From positions 3,619,695 to 3,683,694 of the forward strand of contig NZ_CP072392.1 of assembly GCF_017742835.1 (NCBI RefSeq): DNA of 64,000 bases. Reading direction: 5' to 3'. This DNA comes from Aquabacter sp. L1I39 (lineage in GTDB: Bacteria > Pseudomonadota > Alphaproteobacteria > Rhizobiales > Xanthobacteraceae). The notes under the pieces were generated by a model that saw only the letters and a list, made by a program, of their open reading frames with translations, was not told the DNA's origin and made no database searches. Shown here piece after piece: positions 37,137-45,550 of this stretch (positions are counted from its first letter, which is position 1; each line of letters opens with the position of its first letter). The translations under genes were made by a program, and so were the position numbers.

Positions 37137-38195
37137 GTGACCACCGAGCCTCAGGTCCTGTTCGAACGCCAAGGCGAAGCCGGCGTCATCACCCTCAACC
37201 GCCCCAAGGCGCTCAATGCCTTGACCCTGGAGATGGTGCGGCAGATCCATCCCCAGTTGCGCGCCTGGGCCGCCGATGCGGCCGTCACGCGGGTGATTCT
37301 GCGGGCCGCTGGAGAAAAGGCCTTCTGCGCCGGCGGTGACGTCCGCCAGCTCTATGATCTGGGACGGGAAGGGCGCTATGAGGAGGCGCTGACCTTCTGG
37401 CGCGAGGAATATGTCCTCAACCACTTTATCGGCACCTATCCCAAGCCCTTCATTTCACTGATCGACGGCATCTGCATGGGCGGCGGATTCGGCCTCTCCG
37501 CCCATGGACCTTATCGGGTGGCGGGGGATCGCTACCTCTTCGCCATGCCCGAGGTGAATATCGGCCTCTTCCCCGACGTAGGCGGCACCCATGTGCTGCC
37601 GCGCCTCAAGGGCGGGCGTGGCGTCTATCTCGCCCTGACCGGGGCCCGCATCAAGGCGGCGGACGCCTTGGCGGCGGGCCTCGTCACGCACATCGTGCCA
37701 ACGGCCCGCATGGACGAGTTGGTGCGGGCCCTGGCCGGCGGCGGCGCGGTGGAAACCGTGCTTGCCGCCTTTGCCATTCCGGCCCCTGCTGCGCCCCTCG
37801 ATGCCCATGGCAACCTGATCGCCGACGTCTTCACGCGCCCCGATCTCGGCGCCATCCTGGCCCGGCTCGACGAGATCGCGGCGCAAAGTGGGCCGGAGGC
37901 CGAGTTCGCCACCGCCACGGCCAAGGACATGCGCGGCAAGTGCCCCACCAGCCTTGCCCTCGCCATGGAGCAGATGCGGCGGGGACCCGTGCTCGATCTC
38001 GCCGGCTGCCTCGTCGCCGAATACCGCATGGTGAACCGGGTGGCACGGGGGCACGATTTCTACGAGGGCGTGCGCGCCATCCTGGTGGACAAGGACAATG
38101 CCCCCAAATGGCAGCCGGCGCGGCTGGAAGATGTTGATCCAAACGTGATCGCGGCCCATTTTGACCCCGTCGACGAGGAGCTCCCCCTCCCTTAG
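37137..38195 (+). CDS. 3-hydroxyisobutyryl-CoA hydrolase-like crotonase-family protein
   Basis: A 352-residue member of the ECH_2 branch, longer than ordinary enoyl-CoA hydratases. It matches 3-hydroxyisobutyryl-CoA hydrolase of valine breakdown: oxyanion motif AFCAGGDVRQLYDLGREG, second motif GICMGGGFGLSAHG, and the active-site segment MPEVNIGLFPDVGGTHVLPR with Glu and Asp present. GTG start at 37137 is set by CCAGGAGCTGCC. No other valine catabolic gene is visible nearby. The next gene begins 23 bases after its stop. Confidence 0.88.
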   Translation: MTTEPQVLFERQGEAGVITLNRPKALNALTLEMVRQIHPQLRAWAADAAVTRVILRAAGEKAFCAGGDVRQLYDLGREGRYEEALTFWREEYVLNHFIGTYPKPFISLIDGICMGGGFGLSAHGPYRVAGDRYLFAMPEVNIGLFPDVGGTHVLPRLKGGRGVYLALTGARIKAADALAAGLVTHIVPTARMDELVRALAGGGAVETVLAAFAIPAPAAPLDAHGNLIADVFTRPDLGAILARLDEIAAQSGPEAEFATATAKDMRGKCPTSLALAMEQMRRGPVLDLAGCLVAEYRMVNRVARGHDFYEGVRAILVDKDNAPKWQPARLEDVDPNVIAAHFDPVDEELPLP

Positions 38196-38218
38196 GGAGC
38201 CCAACCCATCAGGAGCCC

Positions 38219-38644
38219 ATGTCCCATTACGATCCCATCGATGCCAGCGCACGCGCCCATATGGAGCGCATGACGCCTTGGCGTCGTCGGCTGGTCCTCT
38301 TCCTGCGGGCGGTCTCGCTCTTTCTGCTACTGGAGGGGCTCTACCATTGGGCGCTCATCTGCGGCATCGGCGGGGGCGTTCCGTTTGACGACATGCCGAC
38401 CCTGCTCCAGGGCTCGGTGATCTGGGCGGCCATCATCGATCCCATTGCCGGGGTCGGCTTATGGCTGGGCGCCGGCTGGGGCGTGGTTCTGTGGCTGCTG
38501 GCCACCGCCACGCGCATCCTGCTCGACTTCCTCACGCCGGAGGGCATGCCGCGCATGCTGCTCCTGTCCTTGTTCGAAGTGTCACTGGTGGTGGCCTATG
38601 CGGTGCTTTCCGTCCGCGCCGCTCGTGAAAGCGATGAAGACTGA
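38219..38644 (+). CDS. Small four-helix membrane protein (DUF6163-like)
   Basis: A 141-residue protein with about four hydrophobic segments (residues 25-50, 65-85, 88-105, 115-133). ACCCATCAGGAGCCC precedes the ATG. The layout resembles a Hyphomicrobiales family I know as DUF6163, often adjacent to 3-hydroxyisobutyryl-CoA hydrolase genes as here. No catalytic motif is seen. Probably co-transcribed with the hydrolase upstream and the methyltransferase downstream. Confidence 0.75.
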   Translation: MSHYDPIDASARAHMERMTPWRRRLVLFLRAVSLFLLLEGLYHWALICGIGGGVPFDDMPTLLQGSVIWAAIIDPIAGVGLWLGAGWGVVLWLLATATRILLDFLTPEGMPRMLLLSLFEVSLVVAYAVLSVRAARESDED

Positions 38645-38667
38645 ACGCCAAGCGTAAGGAGCGTCCC

Positions 38668-39351
38668 ATGGCCGGAGCCGCCGACGAAAGCATCCTTTGG
38701 TCCGCCGTTGACGCCTACATCACCGATCACCTACTGCCGCCCGACGCCGCCCGCGAGGCCGCGCTCGCCGCCGCGGAAGCGGCGGGCCTGCCGGCCATCA
38801 ATGTCTCACCCGCCCAGGGCCGCATGCTCACCATTCTGGCGCGCCTGGTGCGCGCCCGGCGCATCCTGGAGATCGGCACGCTTGCCGGCTACAGCACGCT
38901 CTTTCTCGCCGAGGGACTGGAGCGCGATGGGCGCATCGTCACGCTGGAAATCGACCCGGCCCACGCGGCGGTGGCGCGCGCGAATTTCGACCGCGCAGGA
39001 ATCGCGGATCGCGTCGACTTGCGGCTCGGACCTGCCATCGCCTCCCTCCCGAAGATCCTGGAGGAGGGTATCGGCCCCTTCGACATGATTTTCATCGACG
39101 CCGACAAGCCCAGCAATCCGGACTATCTGGCCTTTGCCTTGAAGCTCTCCCGGCCCGGAACGCTCATCGTCTCCGACAATGTGGTGCGGGGCGGACGGGT
39201 GCTGGAGCAGGACAGCACGGACCGGTCCGTGCAGGGGACGCGCGCGCTGTTTGATGCCCTGGCTGCCGATCCAAGCCTCCTGTCGACTGCCATCCAGACC
39301 GTGGGTGCCAAAGGATATGATGGCTTCGCCCTGACGCTCGTCGGCGGCTAG
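38668..39351 (+). CDS. Class I SAM-dependent O-methyltransferase (family 3)
   Basis: A 227-residue methyltransferase of the CCoAOMT/COMT type. The SAM site is ILEIGTLAGYSTLFLAEGL, the acidic second strand VTLEIDPAHAAVA, and the metal-binding segment FIDADKPSNPDYLAFAL with VSDNVVRGG. Such enzymes methylate catechol-like hydroxyls with Mg2+; the substrate is unknown. It follows the membrane protein by 23 bases. Confidence 0.9.
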   Translation: MAGAADESILWSAVDAYITDHLLPPDAAREAALAAAEAAGLPAINVSPAQGRMLTILARLVRARRILEIGTLAGYSTLFLAEGLERDGRIVTLEIDPAHAAVARANFDRAGIADRVDLRLGPAIASLPKILEEGIGPFDMIFIDADKPSNPDYLAFALKLSRPGTLIVSDNVVRGGRVLEQDSTDRSVQGTRALFDALAADPSLLSTAIQTVGAKGYDGFALTLVGG

Positions 39352-39441
39352 CTGTGGAGCCTCAACAGCTTGTCTTCGGTCAATCCGATGCTGCTGATTG
39401 GGGTTTGGGATTTTATCCCCCCATGGGGTCGATCCCGTAAG

Positions 39442-39467
39442 GGAACCCGCCCCCGTGGCGTCACGTT
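39442..39467 (+). promoter_or_regulatory. EcfG promoter upstream of DUF4142 gene
   Basis: GGAAC at 39442-39446 and CGTT at 39464-39467 with a 17-base spacer, again a full match to the EcfG consensus. The -10 element ends 30 bases before the ATG at 39498. It is the second such site in the window and lies before another stress-type gene. Confidence 0.75.
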
Positions 39468-39497
39468 CTCCTGTCTGCGGACACGGAGAAGAAAGCC

Positions 39498-40058
39498 ATG
39501 ACACGCCGTCTTCAAACAAGGCGCCCCTTCTGGCCGGCGGTATGCGTGGCTGCCGCCATGGGCGTTGTGGGCGCGATCGCCATTCCCGGCGTCTCCGCTC
39601 CAGCGGTCGCGCAGTTGAGGGGTACGCTCTCTGGTCCCAGCTTTGCCGAATCGGCCGGGCTCTTTGCACGCTTCGAGCGGGAGGCAGCGGACCTTGCCCG
39701 CACCCGCAGCGGACGGGAGGATATTCGCGCTTATGCGGAAAAGGGCGCGCCGACCTATGACGCCATGGTCTCAGATCTGCGCGCAGCCCTCGCCCGTGCG
39801 AATGGGGTCATCACCTTGCCCAGCGCTCTGGACGGCAGGCACGAGACGATGATCGAACGTCTCAAGACGGCACGCGGCACCGACTTCGACGCATTGTATG
39901 TTCAGGCCCAGATCGACGCGCTCAATGCCGCCGCAGGCGTGTTCGGCGCCTATGCGCGGGACGGCGACCAGAGCGCGCTCAAGGATTTTGCTGAGAAACA
40001 CCTGCCCTTCCTCAACCGCCAGTTGGAGGCTGCACGCAACCTCCAAATCAAGACCTGA
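39498..40058 (+). CDS. Exported DUF4142-like helical protein
   Basis: A 186-residue protein with an N-terminal export signal (basic TRRLQTRRPF, hydrophobic AAAMGVVGAIAI, then ending near VAQ). The mature part is a helical bundle with the DUF4142 features: FAESAGLFARFEREAADLAR at the start and FAEKHLPFLNRQLEAARNL at the end. DUF4142 proteins are exported and of unknown function, often stress-induced. An EcfG promoter directly upstream predicts control by the general stress response. Confidence 0.82.
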   Translation: MTRRLQTRRPFWPAVCVAAAMGVVGAIAIPGVSAPAVAQLRGTLSGPSFAESAGLFARFEREAADLARTRSGREDIRAYAEKGAPTYDAMVSDLRAALARANGVITLPSALDGRHETMIERLKTARGTDFDALYVQAQIDALNAAAGVFGAYARDGDQSALKDFAEKHLPFLNRQLEAARNLQIKT

Positions 40059-40083
40059 ATGGCGAAGGAAGGGAACGTCGACC

Positions 40084-40305
40084 TCAATTGGTGGCCGTGC
40101 TCCCGGTAATGGAGGCAAGCAGAACGCGGGCCACTTCCTTCGTCACCCGCTTCTTGTACTTGGAATGTACAAGCTGACCATTATGGTAGATGTCCAGCTC
40201 CACATACACCATCTGACCGTCCCAGCGCAGGATGTTGTCGCTTCGAGTGGTCTCGATCACGCCAAGGCCTTCAATGAGCTGACCTTCCAGTGGCGGCTTC
40301 AACAT
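40084..40305 (-). CDS. Small soluble protein of unknown function
   Basis: A 73-residue protein: LKPPLEGQLIEGLGVIETTR, then a beta-rich middle (MVYVELDIYHNGQLVHSKY) and a basic helical end. GGGAGACCGCCGCC precedes the ATG. No signal peptide, helix-turn-helix or catalytic pattern is recognisable. It is convergent with the DUF4142 gene. The good ribosome-binding site and even amino-acid composition argue that it is real. Confidence 0.6.
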   Translation of the reverse strand: MLKPPLEGQLIEGLGVIETTRSDNILRWDGQMVYVELDIYHNGQLVHSKYKKRVTKEVARVLLASITGSTATN

Positions 40306-40491
40306 GGCGGCGGTCTCCCGTTTGGGATGTGATCTTCATGGTCGATCCGCACCTTGCGGTCCGAACCCCCTGTCACACTAGTTCGGCGCGGCAGGCGACG
40401 GAAGGGGGCAACGGCGCGGCACAGGAGCCCTGTCTCCGGCGCCTTCGCCTTTGCCTTGCGCCGGCGGGGGAAAGCGGCCTATGGGAGGGGC

Positions 40492-41025
40492 ATGCGCGAC
40501 CCTTTTCCCGCTTTCCGCGCCGACCGGCGCCCTGCCGTCTTTCTGGACCGAGACGGCGTCCTCAACGAGGATTTCGGCTATGTGGGCAAGGTGGAGCGGG
40601 TGGTGATGATGCCTGGCGCAGCCGCAGCCGTCCGTCGCATCAATGCTGCCGGCCACTTTGTATTCGTGGTCACCAACCAGTCCGGCATTGCCAGGGGGCT
40701 CTACAGCGAGGCTGACTATTTTGCGGTGCGCGGACACATCCACGCGCTGCTGGCGGGGCAGGGCGCACGCATCGACGCCGAGCGTTACTGCCCTTTCCAT
40801 CCGGAGGGCACCCTTGACGCCTTTCGCCACGACTCGCCTTGGCGCAAACCTCGGCCGGGCATGATCACGGATCTAATGGCTTCGTTTCCGGTGGATCCGA
40901 AGCGCAGTTTCCTCATCGGAGACAAGGCGTCCGATGTTGAGGCGGCTGCCGCTGCTGGCATCTGCGGCCATCTGTTTCCGGGCGGCGACCTCGACGCCTT
41001 CCTGCGCCCCCTCCTGCCGCCATGA
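40492..41025 (+). CDS. HAD-IIIA phosphatase, GmhB-like
   Basis: A 177-residue HAD-superfamily phosphatase close to D-glycero-manno-heptose-1,7-bisphosphate 7-phosphatase. Catalytic Asp19 and Asp21 lie in VFLDRDGVLNED; motif II is VVTNQSGIARG; motif IV is LIGDKASDVEAA. E. coli GmhB binds zinc through a Cys/His pair and a CxC; here YCPFHPEG keeps the first pair but the second reads HDSPWRKP, lacking both Cys. GGGAGGGGC precedes the ATG at 40492. The substrate may be a heptose or another sugar phosphate. No other heptose gene is nearby. Confidence 0.8.
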   Translation: MRDPFPAFRADRRPAVFLDRDGVLNEDFGYVGKVERVVMMPGAAAAVRRINAAGHFVFVVTNQSGIARGLYSEADYFAVRGHIHALLAGQGARIDAERYCPFHPEGTLDAFRHDSPWRKPRPGMITDLMASFPVDPKRSFLIGDKASDVEAAAAAGICGHLFPGGDLDAFLRPLLPP

Positions 41026-41210
41026 TCCCTCGGTCTTCAAGACGCGCGCCATCCACAGTTGCCGTCTCGACGGCACCCGCACCGTGGGGTATGAGGCAAA
41101 CGTCCGCACGCGCGGCGGCTTCACTTCACATGAGCCGCCGCACCGGCTCTCGCCTCCGGCGGACGAGGGGCGAGAGCGGAGCGTTTCCATCGATTCGCGC
41201 CGGGCTCCGG

Positions 41211-41300
41211 GGAAGGGTGGCCGAGTGGTTTAAGGCAGCGGTCTTGAAAACCGCCGTGGGTGCAAGCCCACCGTGGGTTCGAATCCCACCCCTTCCGCCA
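41211..41300 (+). tRNA. tRNA-Ser (anticodon TGA)
   Basis: A 90-base tRNA with long variable arm. The acceptor GGAAGGG pairs with CCCTTCC, GTGGCCGAGTGGTTTAAGGC forms the D-arm, the anticodon loop CTTGAAA gives TGA (reads UCA/UCG), GTGGGTGCAAGCCCAC is the variable arm, and GGGTTCGAATCCC the T-arm. The discriminator is G and CCA is encoded. Confidence 0.97.
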
Positions 41301-41875
41301 AATTCACTTGATAGAAATTGTTATTTCGGAAAACCTGTTAATGATCTGCAGCCGGAAATCCGGTGGTGGAAACCGGGCTATGACCGGGTCAGATGCGCCT
41401 GAACCGTTCATGAAAACGTGAATCCCACCCGCCACCGAAGGTGTCCGAATTACGCTGTAGCGTTGAATTGATCGGGCTGCGTTAGGGTATTTAGGTTTGG
41501 ACGATGAAGCAAAATGGGCGTTCATCACCGCGCGTGACGACGAAATGTTGAAGGGAGGAGAGACCATGTCGGAATGGTGCGCCTTCATCGTCTCAGATTG
41601 CGATTATGCCTTCCTCGGGCGCGCCCCTCGCAACCCTTATAACCGCTGCCGCCGCAATTGAAACCCATCTTCGCGCCGAATGAGGATCAGGGTCTCAGGT
41701 CACGCACCCCCACAGAGGCTTTGCCTCCATTCCATTCAAACCCCGGCGGGCCGCGTGGATCTGTGGCTTGCGCGTCGCTGGGTCTGGAAACGGAAGGCGT
41801 GACCCGTCAGGAAAGAGAAACGGGCCGCAGGTTATGGAACCTGCCCCCGCCCACTGAAACCTTGAGCGATCGCCC
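41301..41875. other. Lower-GC stretch downstream of tRNA-Ser, no confident gene
   Basis: Bases 41301-41580 are about 50% G+C by hand count, clearly below the rest of the window. No intact gene is evident. A short frame at 41497-41661 (DDEAKWAFITARDDEMLKGG inside it) has acceptable amino-acid composition but no good start. The 11-mer GAATCCCACCC from the tRNA 3' part (41281-41291) recurs at 41420-41430. A remnant of an element inserted at the tRNA is possible but no integrase is seen. Confidence 0.5.
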
Positions 41876-43285
41876 ATGACCTCCCTCCATGAACTGGGCG
41901 CTGTGCCCCTGGGACGCCTCATCCGCATCGGGCAGGCCTCGTGCCGCGACATTGCGTGTGCATTTCTCGATCGCATCGAAATGCTCAATCCCCGCTACAA
42001 TGCGGTGGTTTCGCTCCGCCCGCGCGAGGACATTCTGCGCGAGGCCGAGGCCGCTGACGCGCGCGTGGCCGCAGGAGAGCCGCTCGGCCCGCTCCACGGC
42101 CTTCCCATGGCGGTGAAGGACCTCAGCCCCACGGCCGGGCTGCGCACGACGTTCGGCTCGCCGATTTTCGCGGACTTTATCCCCGAGACGGATTCGCTCC
42201 TGGTGGAGCGGCTGAAGGCGGCAGGCGCGGTGATCATCGGCAAGACCAACACGCCGGAATTCGGCTTGGGGTCGCACACCTATAATCCGGTGTTCGGGGC
42301 CACCCGCAATGCCTTCGATCCCTCCCGCAGCGCCGGGGGCTCCAGCGGCGGGGCGGCGGTTGCCGTGGCGCTTGGCCTCCTGCCGGTGGCGGACGGCAGC
42401 GATTTCGGCGGATCGCTGCGCAATCCGGCGGCCTATGGCAACATTTTCGGCCTGCGTCCCGGGCAAGGGCGGGTTCCGACCTGGCCTTCTGCCGATCCCT
42501 ATTTCGCCCAGTTGAGCACCGACGGCCCCATGGCCCGCACGGTGGAGGACCTGGCCCTGCTGCTGGATGTGATGGCGGGCTACGATCGGCGCGCCCCGCT
42601 CTCTCTGCCCGCGGAGGCCACATTCGGCGACGCCACGCCGCCGGCGGTGCCGCGCATCGGCTGGCTCGGCGACCTCGGCGGTCACCTGCCGTTCGAGCCG
42701 GGCATCCTTGACCTGTGCGAGGGCGCGCTGAAGGCCACGTCCGCCGCCGGCGCGCAGGTGGAGCCTGTCACGCCCGCGTTCGATTTCGAGGCCCTGTGGC
42801 GGGCCTTCGTGGTGCTGCGCCAGTTCAACCAGCTGGCGCGCCTCAAGCCTTTGTACGAGGACCCGCGCACGCAGGCGCTGCTCAAGCCCGAGGCGGTGTG
42901 GGAGGCGGAAGGCGGGCTTCGCCTCGGCGCGGCCGACCTGTCGGCCGCCATCCAGATGCGCGGGCGCTGGTATGGCGAAATCTGCCGCCTGTTCGATGGG
43001 TTCGATTTTCTGGCCATCCCCTCGGCGCAGGTCTTCCCCTTCCCGGTGGAGATGCATTGGCCGCAGACGATCAACGGACGCGCCATGGACAGCTATCACC
43101 GCTGGATGGAAGTGATCGTCCCCGCGACCCTCTCCGGCTGCCCGGTGATCAGCGTTCCGGCCGGTTTCAAGGACGGCCTGCCCATGGGGCTCCAGATCAT
43201 CGGTGCGCCGCGCGGCGAGCGCGCGCTTCTGGCCTTCGCCCGCGCCTATGAGGCGATGCTGCCGGTGCCCACCGGCGCGCTGTGA
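41876..43285 (+). CDS. Amidase-signature family amidohydrolase
   Basis: A 469-residue amidase-signature enzyme. The Ser-cisSer-Lys triad is complete: Lys81 in PMAVKDLSP, cis-Ser156 in [12 protein letters not shown], and nucleophile Ser180 in [13 protein letters not shown]. It hydrolyses a carboxamide or an N-acyl amine in the cytoplasm (no signal peptide). It faces the taurine-type aminotransferase gene with 43 bases between stop codons, filled by a perfect 17-bp inverted repeat. Substrate cannot be read; its position suggests release of an amine for the neighbouring transaminase. Confidence 0.9.
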   Translation: MTSLHELGAVPLGRLIRIGQASCRDIACAFLDRIEMLNPRYNAVVSLRPREDILREAEAADARVAAGEPLGPLHGLPMAVKDLSPTAGLRTTFGSPIFADFIPETDSLLVERLKAAGAVIIGKTNTPEFGLGSHTYNPVFGATRNAFDPSRSAGGSSGGAAVAVALGLLPVADGSDFGGSLRNPAAYGNIFGLRPGQGRVPTWPSADPYFAQLSTDGPMARTVEDLALLLDVMAGYDRRAPLSLPAEATFGDATPPAVPRIGWLGDLGGHLPFEPGILDLCEGALKATSAAGAQVEPVTPAFDFEALWRAFVVLRQFNQLARLKPLYEDPRTQALLKPEAVWEAEGGLRLGAADLSAAIQMRGRWYGEICRLFDGFDFLAIPSAQVFPFPVEMHWPQTINGRAMDSYHRWMEVIVPATLSGCPVISVPAGFKDGLPMGLQIIGAPRGERALLAFARAYEAMLPVPTGAL

Positions 43286-43289
43286 GCGG

Positions 43290-43324
43290 GTGCGTAGCCG
43301 GGACCCTGGGTCCCGGCTACGCAC
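43290..43324. terminator. Perfect 17-bp inverted repeat between convergent genes
   Basis: GTGCGTAGCCGGGACCC, one base, then its exact reverse complement. It fills the space between the amidase stop (43285) and the aminotransferase stop (43329). There is no T-run, so it may act as a bidirectional barrier, or be a mobile palindromic element, rather than a classical intrinsic terminator. Confidence 0.65.
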
Positions 43325-43328
43325 GGCG

Positions 43329-44708
43329 TCAGAACACGCGGCCGAGCGCGCCGTCGATGGCCTCCACAGTGCGGTCGATGTCATCAGCCGTGGCGATCAA
43401 AGCCGGGCTGAGGCACAGCGTGTTGTTGAACCCCGGAATGGAGCGGTTGGTGGCGCCGATGATCACGCCCTGCGCCATGCAGTCCGCGATGACCGCCTGG
43501 ACGCGCTTCTCGTCGGCCGGCTCGCGTGTCGCGCGGTCCGCCACCAGCTCGGCCCCGCAGAACAGGCCCTTGCCGCGCACCTCGCCGATGGCCGCATGGC
43601 GTTCGGCGAGGCCGTTCAGCCCGTCCATCAGGCGGGCGCCCATCTGCACCGTATTGTTCAGCAGATCCTCGTCCTCGATGATGCGCATGTTTTCAAGCGC
43701 TGCCGCTGGCCCCGCGACACAGCCGCCGAACGTGGAGATGTCACGGAAGAAGGACATGGGATCGGACGGATCATCCTTGAAGAGGTCGAAGACCTGTTCG
43801 GTCGTGGTGGTGCACGAGATCGCCGCATAGCCCGAGGCGACACCCTTCGCCATGGTCACGAAGTCCGGCTGGATTCCGTAATTCTGGTAGCCGAACCAGG
43901 TGCCCGTGCGTCCGACCCCGCAGACCACCTCGTCGATATGCAGCAGGATGGAATGGCGCCGGCAGATGTCCTGCACCTTTTCCCAATAGCCGGAGGGCGG
44001 GGTGATCACGCCGCCGCCGGCGGTCACCGGCTCCAGGCACAGCGCGCCCACCGTGTCCGGCCCCTCGCGCAGAATGACCTGCTCGATGGCGTCGGCGGCC
44101 ATCTCGCCGTAATTGTCCACCGCTCCGAACTGGCTGCGATATTCCAGGCAGTGAGGCACTTCAACGAAGCCACCCGGCAGCGGCCCGTACTGCTCGTAAC
44201 GCTGGGGCTGGCCGCAGGCGGCCAGCGTGCCGAGCGTGGTGCCGTGATAGTCGCGCTCGCGGAACAGGATCTTGGACTTGCGGCCGCCATGATGCCGGTG
44301 CGCGATCTGGCGCACCATCTTGAACACCTTCTCGTTCGCCTCCGAGCCCGAGTTGGAATAATAGACGCGGGTCATGCCCGGCATCTTTTCCATCAGCTTG
44401 CGGGCGAACAGCGCGCCCGGGATGGACCCGGCGGCGCCTGCGAAATAGTTGAGCTTCACCAATTGGTCGCGCACCGCATCTGCGATGCTGACGCGCCCGT
44501 ATCCCACATTCACAGTCCATACGCCGCCCGACAGGGCGTCGAGGAATTCCCGGCCCGTCGCGTCCCACAGGCGCAGGCCCTTGCCCTCCACAAACACGCG
44601 CGGATCGCTGGTCTCGAACGCCTTGTGCTGGACCAGATGGTGCCAGACATGGGCGCGGTCGGCCTCGATCACCTCACGCATGTCGTTGGAACGCAGCATT
44701 TCATTCAT
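43329..44708 (-). CDS. tpa: Class III aminotransferase, taurine-pyruvate type
   Basis: A 459-residue PLP-dependent omega-aminotransferase. The N-terminus (MNEMLRSNDMREVIEADRAH, then VWHHLVQHKAF) resembles taurine:pyruvate aminotransferases. YYSNSGSEANEKVFKMVRQ and LHIDEVVCGVGRTG (PLP-binding Asp) are canonical; the Schiff-base Lys is in FVTMAKGVASGYA. With pyruvate as acceptor it would convert taurine to sulfoacetaldehyde plus alanine. AAGGAGATTTGCC precedes the ATG. It is the last gene of the exporter-dehydrogenase-aminotransferase set. A beta-alanine or other omega-amine specificity is the main alternative. Confidence 0.78.
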   Translation of the reverse strand: MNEMLRSNDMREVIEADRAHVWHHLVQHKAFETSDPRVFVEGKGLRLWDATGREFLDALSGGVWTVNVGYGRVSIADAVRDQLVKLNYFAGAAGSIPGALFARKLMEKMPGMTRVYYSNSGSEANEKVFKMVRQIAHRHHGGRKSKILFRERDYHGTTLGTLAACGQPQRYEQYGPLPGGFVEVPHCLEYRSQFGAVDNYGEMAADAIEQVILREGPDTVGALCLEPVTAGGGVITPPSGYWEKVQDICRRHSILLHIDEVVCGVGRTGTWFGYQNYGIQPDFVTMAKGVASGYAAISCTTTTEQVFDLFKDDPSDPMSFFRDISTFGGCVAGPAAALENMRIIEDEDLLNNTVQMGARLMDGLNGLAERHAAIGEVRGKGLFCGAELVADRATREPADEKRVQAVIADCMAQGVIIGATNRSIPGFNNTLCLSPALIATADDIDRTVEAIDGALGRVF

Positions 44709-44777
44709 GGCAAATCTCCTTGCGGGTCCGGCGCACGCGCCAGACGGGCGGTCGGGGGGCGAAATGGGCGCGCGTCC

Positions 44778-45539
44778 TCAGGCGGCGGCGGTGCGGTGCA
44801 CGGCAAAGGGGGCCCAGGACTGGCTCACCGGCATGAGTTCGAGGCTGTTCACATTCACATGAGGCGGCAGGCCCGCGACCCAGCCCACGGCCTCTGCGAT
44901 GTCCGACGGCTGGAGCGCGTGGGCGCCGGCATAAAGTGCGTCGTACGCGGCCTTATCGCCGCCGGTGCGGACCAGCGTGAACTCGCTTTCTGAGAGCCCC
45001 GGCTCCAGCGAGGTCACACGCACTCCGTGTCGGGAGAGGTCGCACCGCAGGCCGAGCGAGAACTGGCGCACGAAGGCTTTGGTGCCCCCATAGACGTTCC
45101 CCCCCGGATAAGGCCAATGCGCCGCGATGGACGCCAGATTGACGATGAGGCCGTGGGTCGCGATCAGATCGTCGATGAGCAGGCGCGTGATGGTAGCGAG
45201 CCCTGTGATGTTGGTGTCGATCATCTGCTTCCAGTGATCGAGGTCGCAGGCTTGCGCGGGACCGGTGCCCAAGGCGAGCCCGGCATTGTTGACGAGGGCG
45301 GAGATTGGGCGAAAGTCATCGGGAAGCGCGGCGAGCGCGGCTTTCGTGGCATCCGCGTCCGTGATGTCGAAGGTCAAGGGATGGGCATGCTGCGCGCCAC
45401 CCAGATCGCGGGCCAGCGCCTGCAGGCGCTCCCGCCGCCGCCCCGTCACGACGACCCGCCAGCCATCTGCCACCAGGCGGCGCGCGATAGCGTCGCCAAA
45501 TCCGGCGGTGGCGCCGGTCACCAATGCGATCTTTGACAT
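44778..45539 (-). CDS. isfD: SDR dehydrogenase, sulfoacetaldehyde/3-hydroxy acid type (IsfD/YdfG-like)
   Basis: A 253-residue classical short-chain dehydrogenase. NADP site TGATAGFG (8-15) with the basic GRRRERL; active site Ser137, Tyr150 and Lys154 in NLASIAAHWPYPGGNVYGGT plus K. This segment is characteristic of YdfG (3-hydroxy acid/malonic semialdehyde) and of IsfD, which reduces sulfoacetaldehyde to isethionate. Its place between an aminotransferase of taurine type and a TauE/SafE exporter favours IsfD. AAGGACCCCTGC precedes ATG 45539; an ATG at 45554 overlapping the upstream stop (ATGA) is the alternative start. Confidence 0.72.
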   Translation of the reverse strand: MSKIALVTGATAGFGDAIARRLVADGWRVVVTGRRRERLQALARDLGGAQHAHPLTFDITDADATKAALAALPDDFRPISALVNNAGLALGTGPAQACDLDHWKQMIDTNITGLATITRLLIDDLIATHGLIVNLASIAAHWPYPGGNVYGGTKAFVRQFSLGLRCDLSRHGVRVTSLEPGLSESEFTLVRTGGDKAAYDALYAGAHALQPSDIAEAVGWVAGLPPHVNVNSLELMPVSQSWAPFAVHRTAAA

Positions 45540-45550
45540 GCAGGGGTCCT

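Noticed and set aside
41304..41588. 94-codon minus-strand frame downstream of tRNA-Ser
   Set aside because: No ribosome-binding site, no recognisable features, and the composition is not convincing; kept only as part of the unassigned low-GC stretch.
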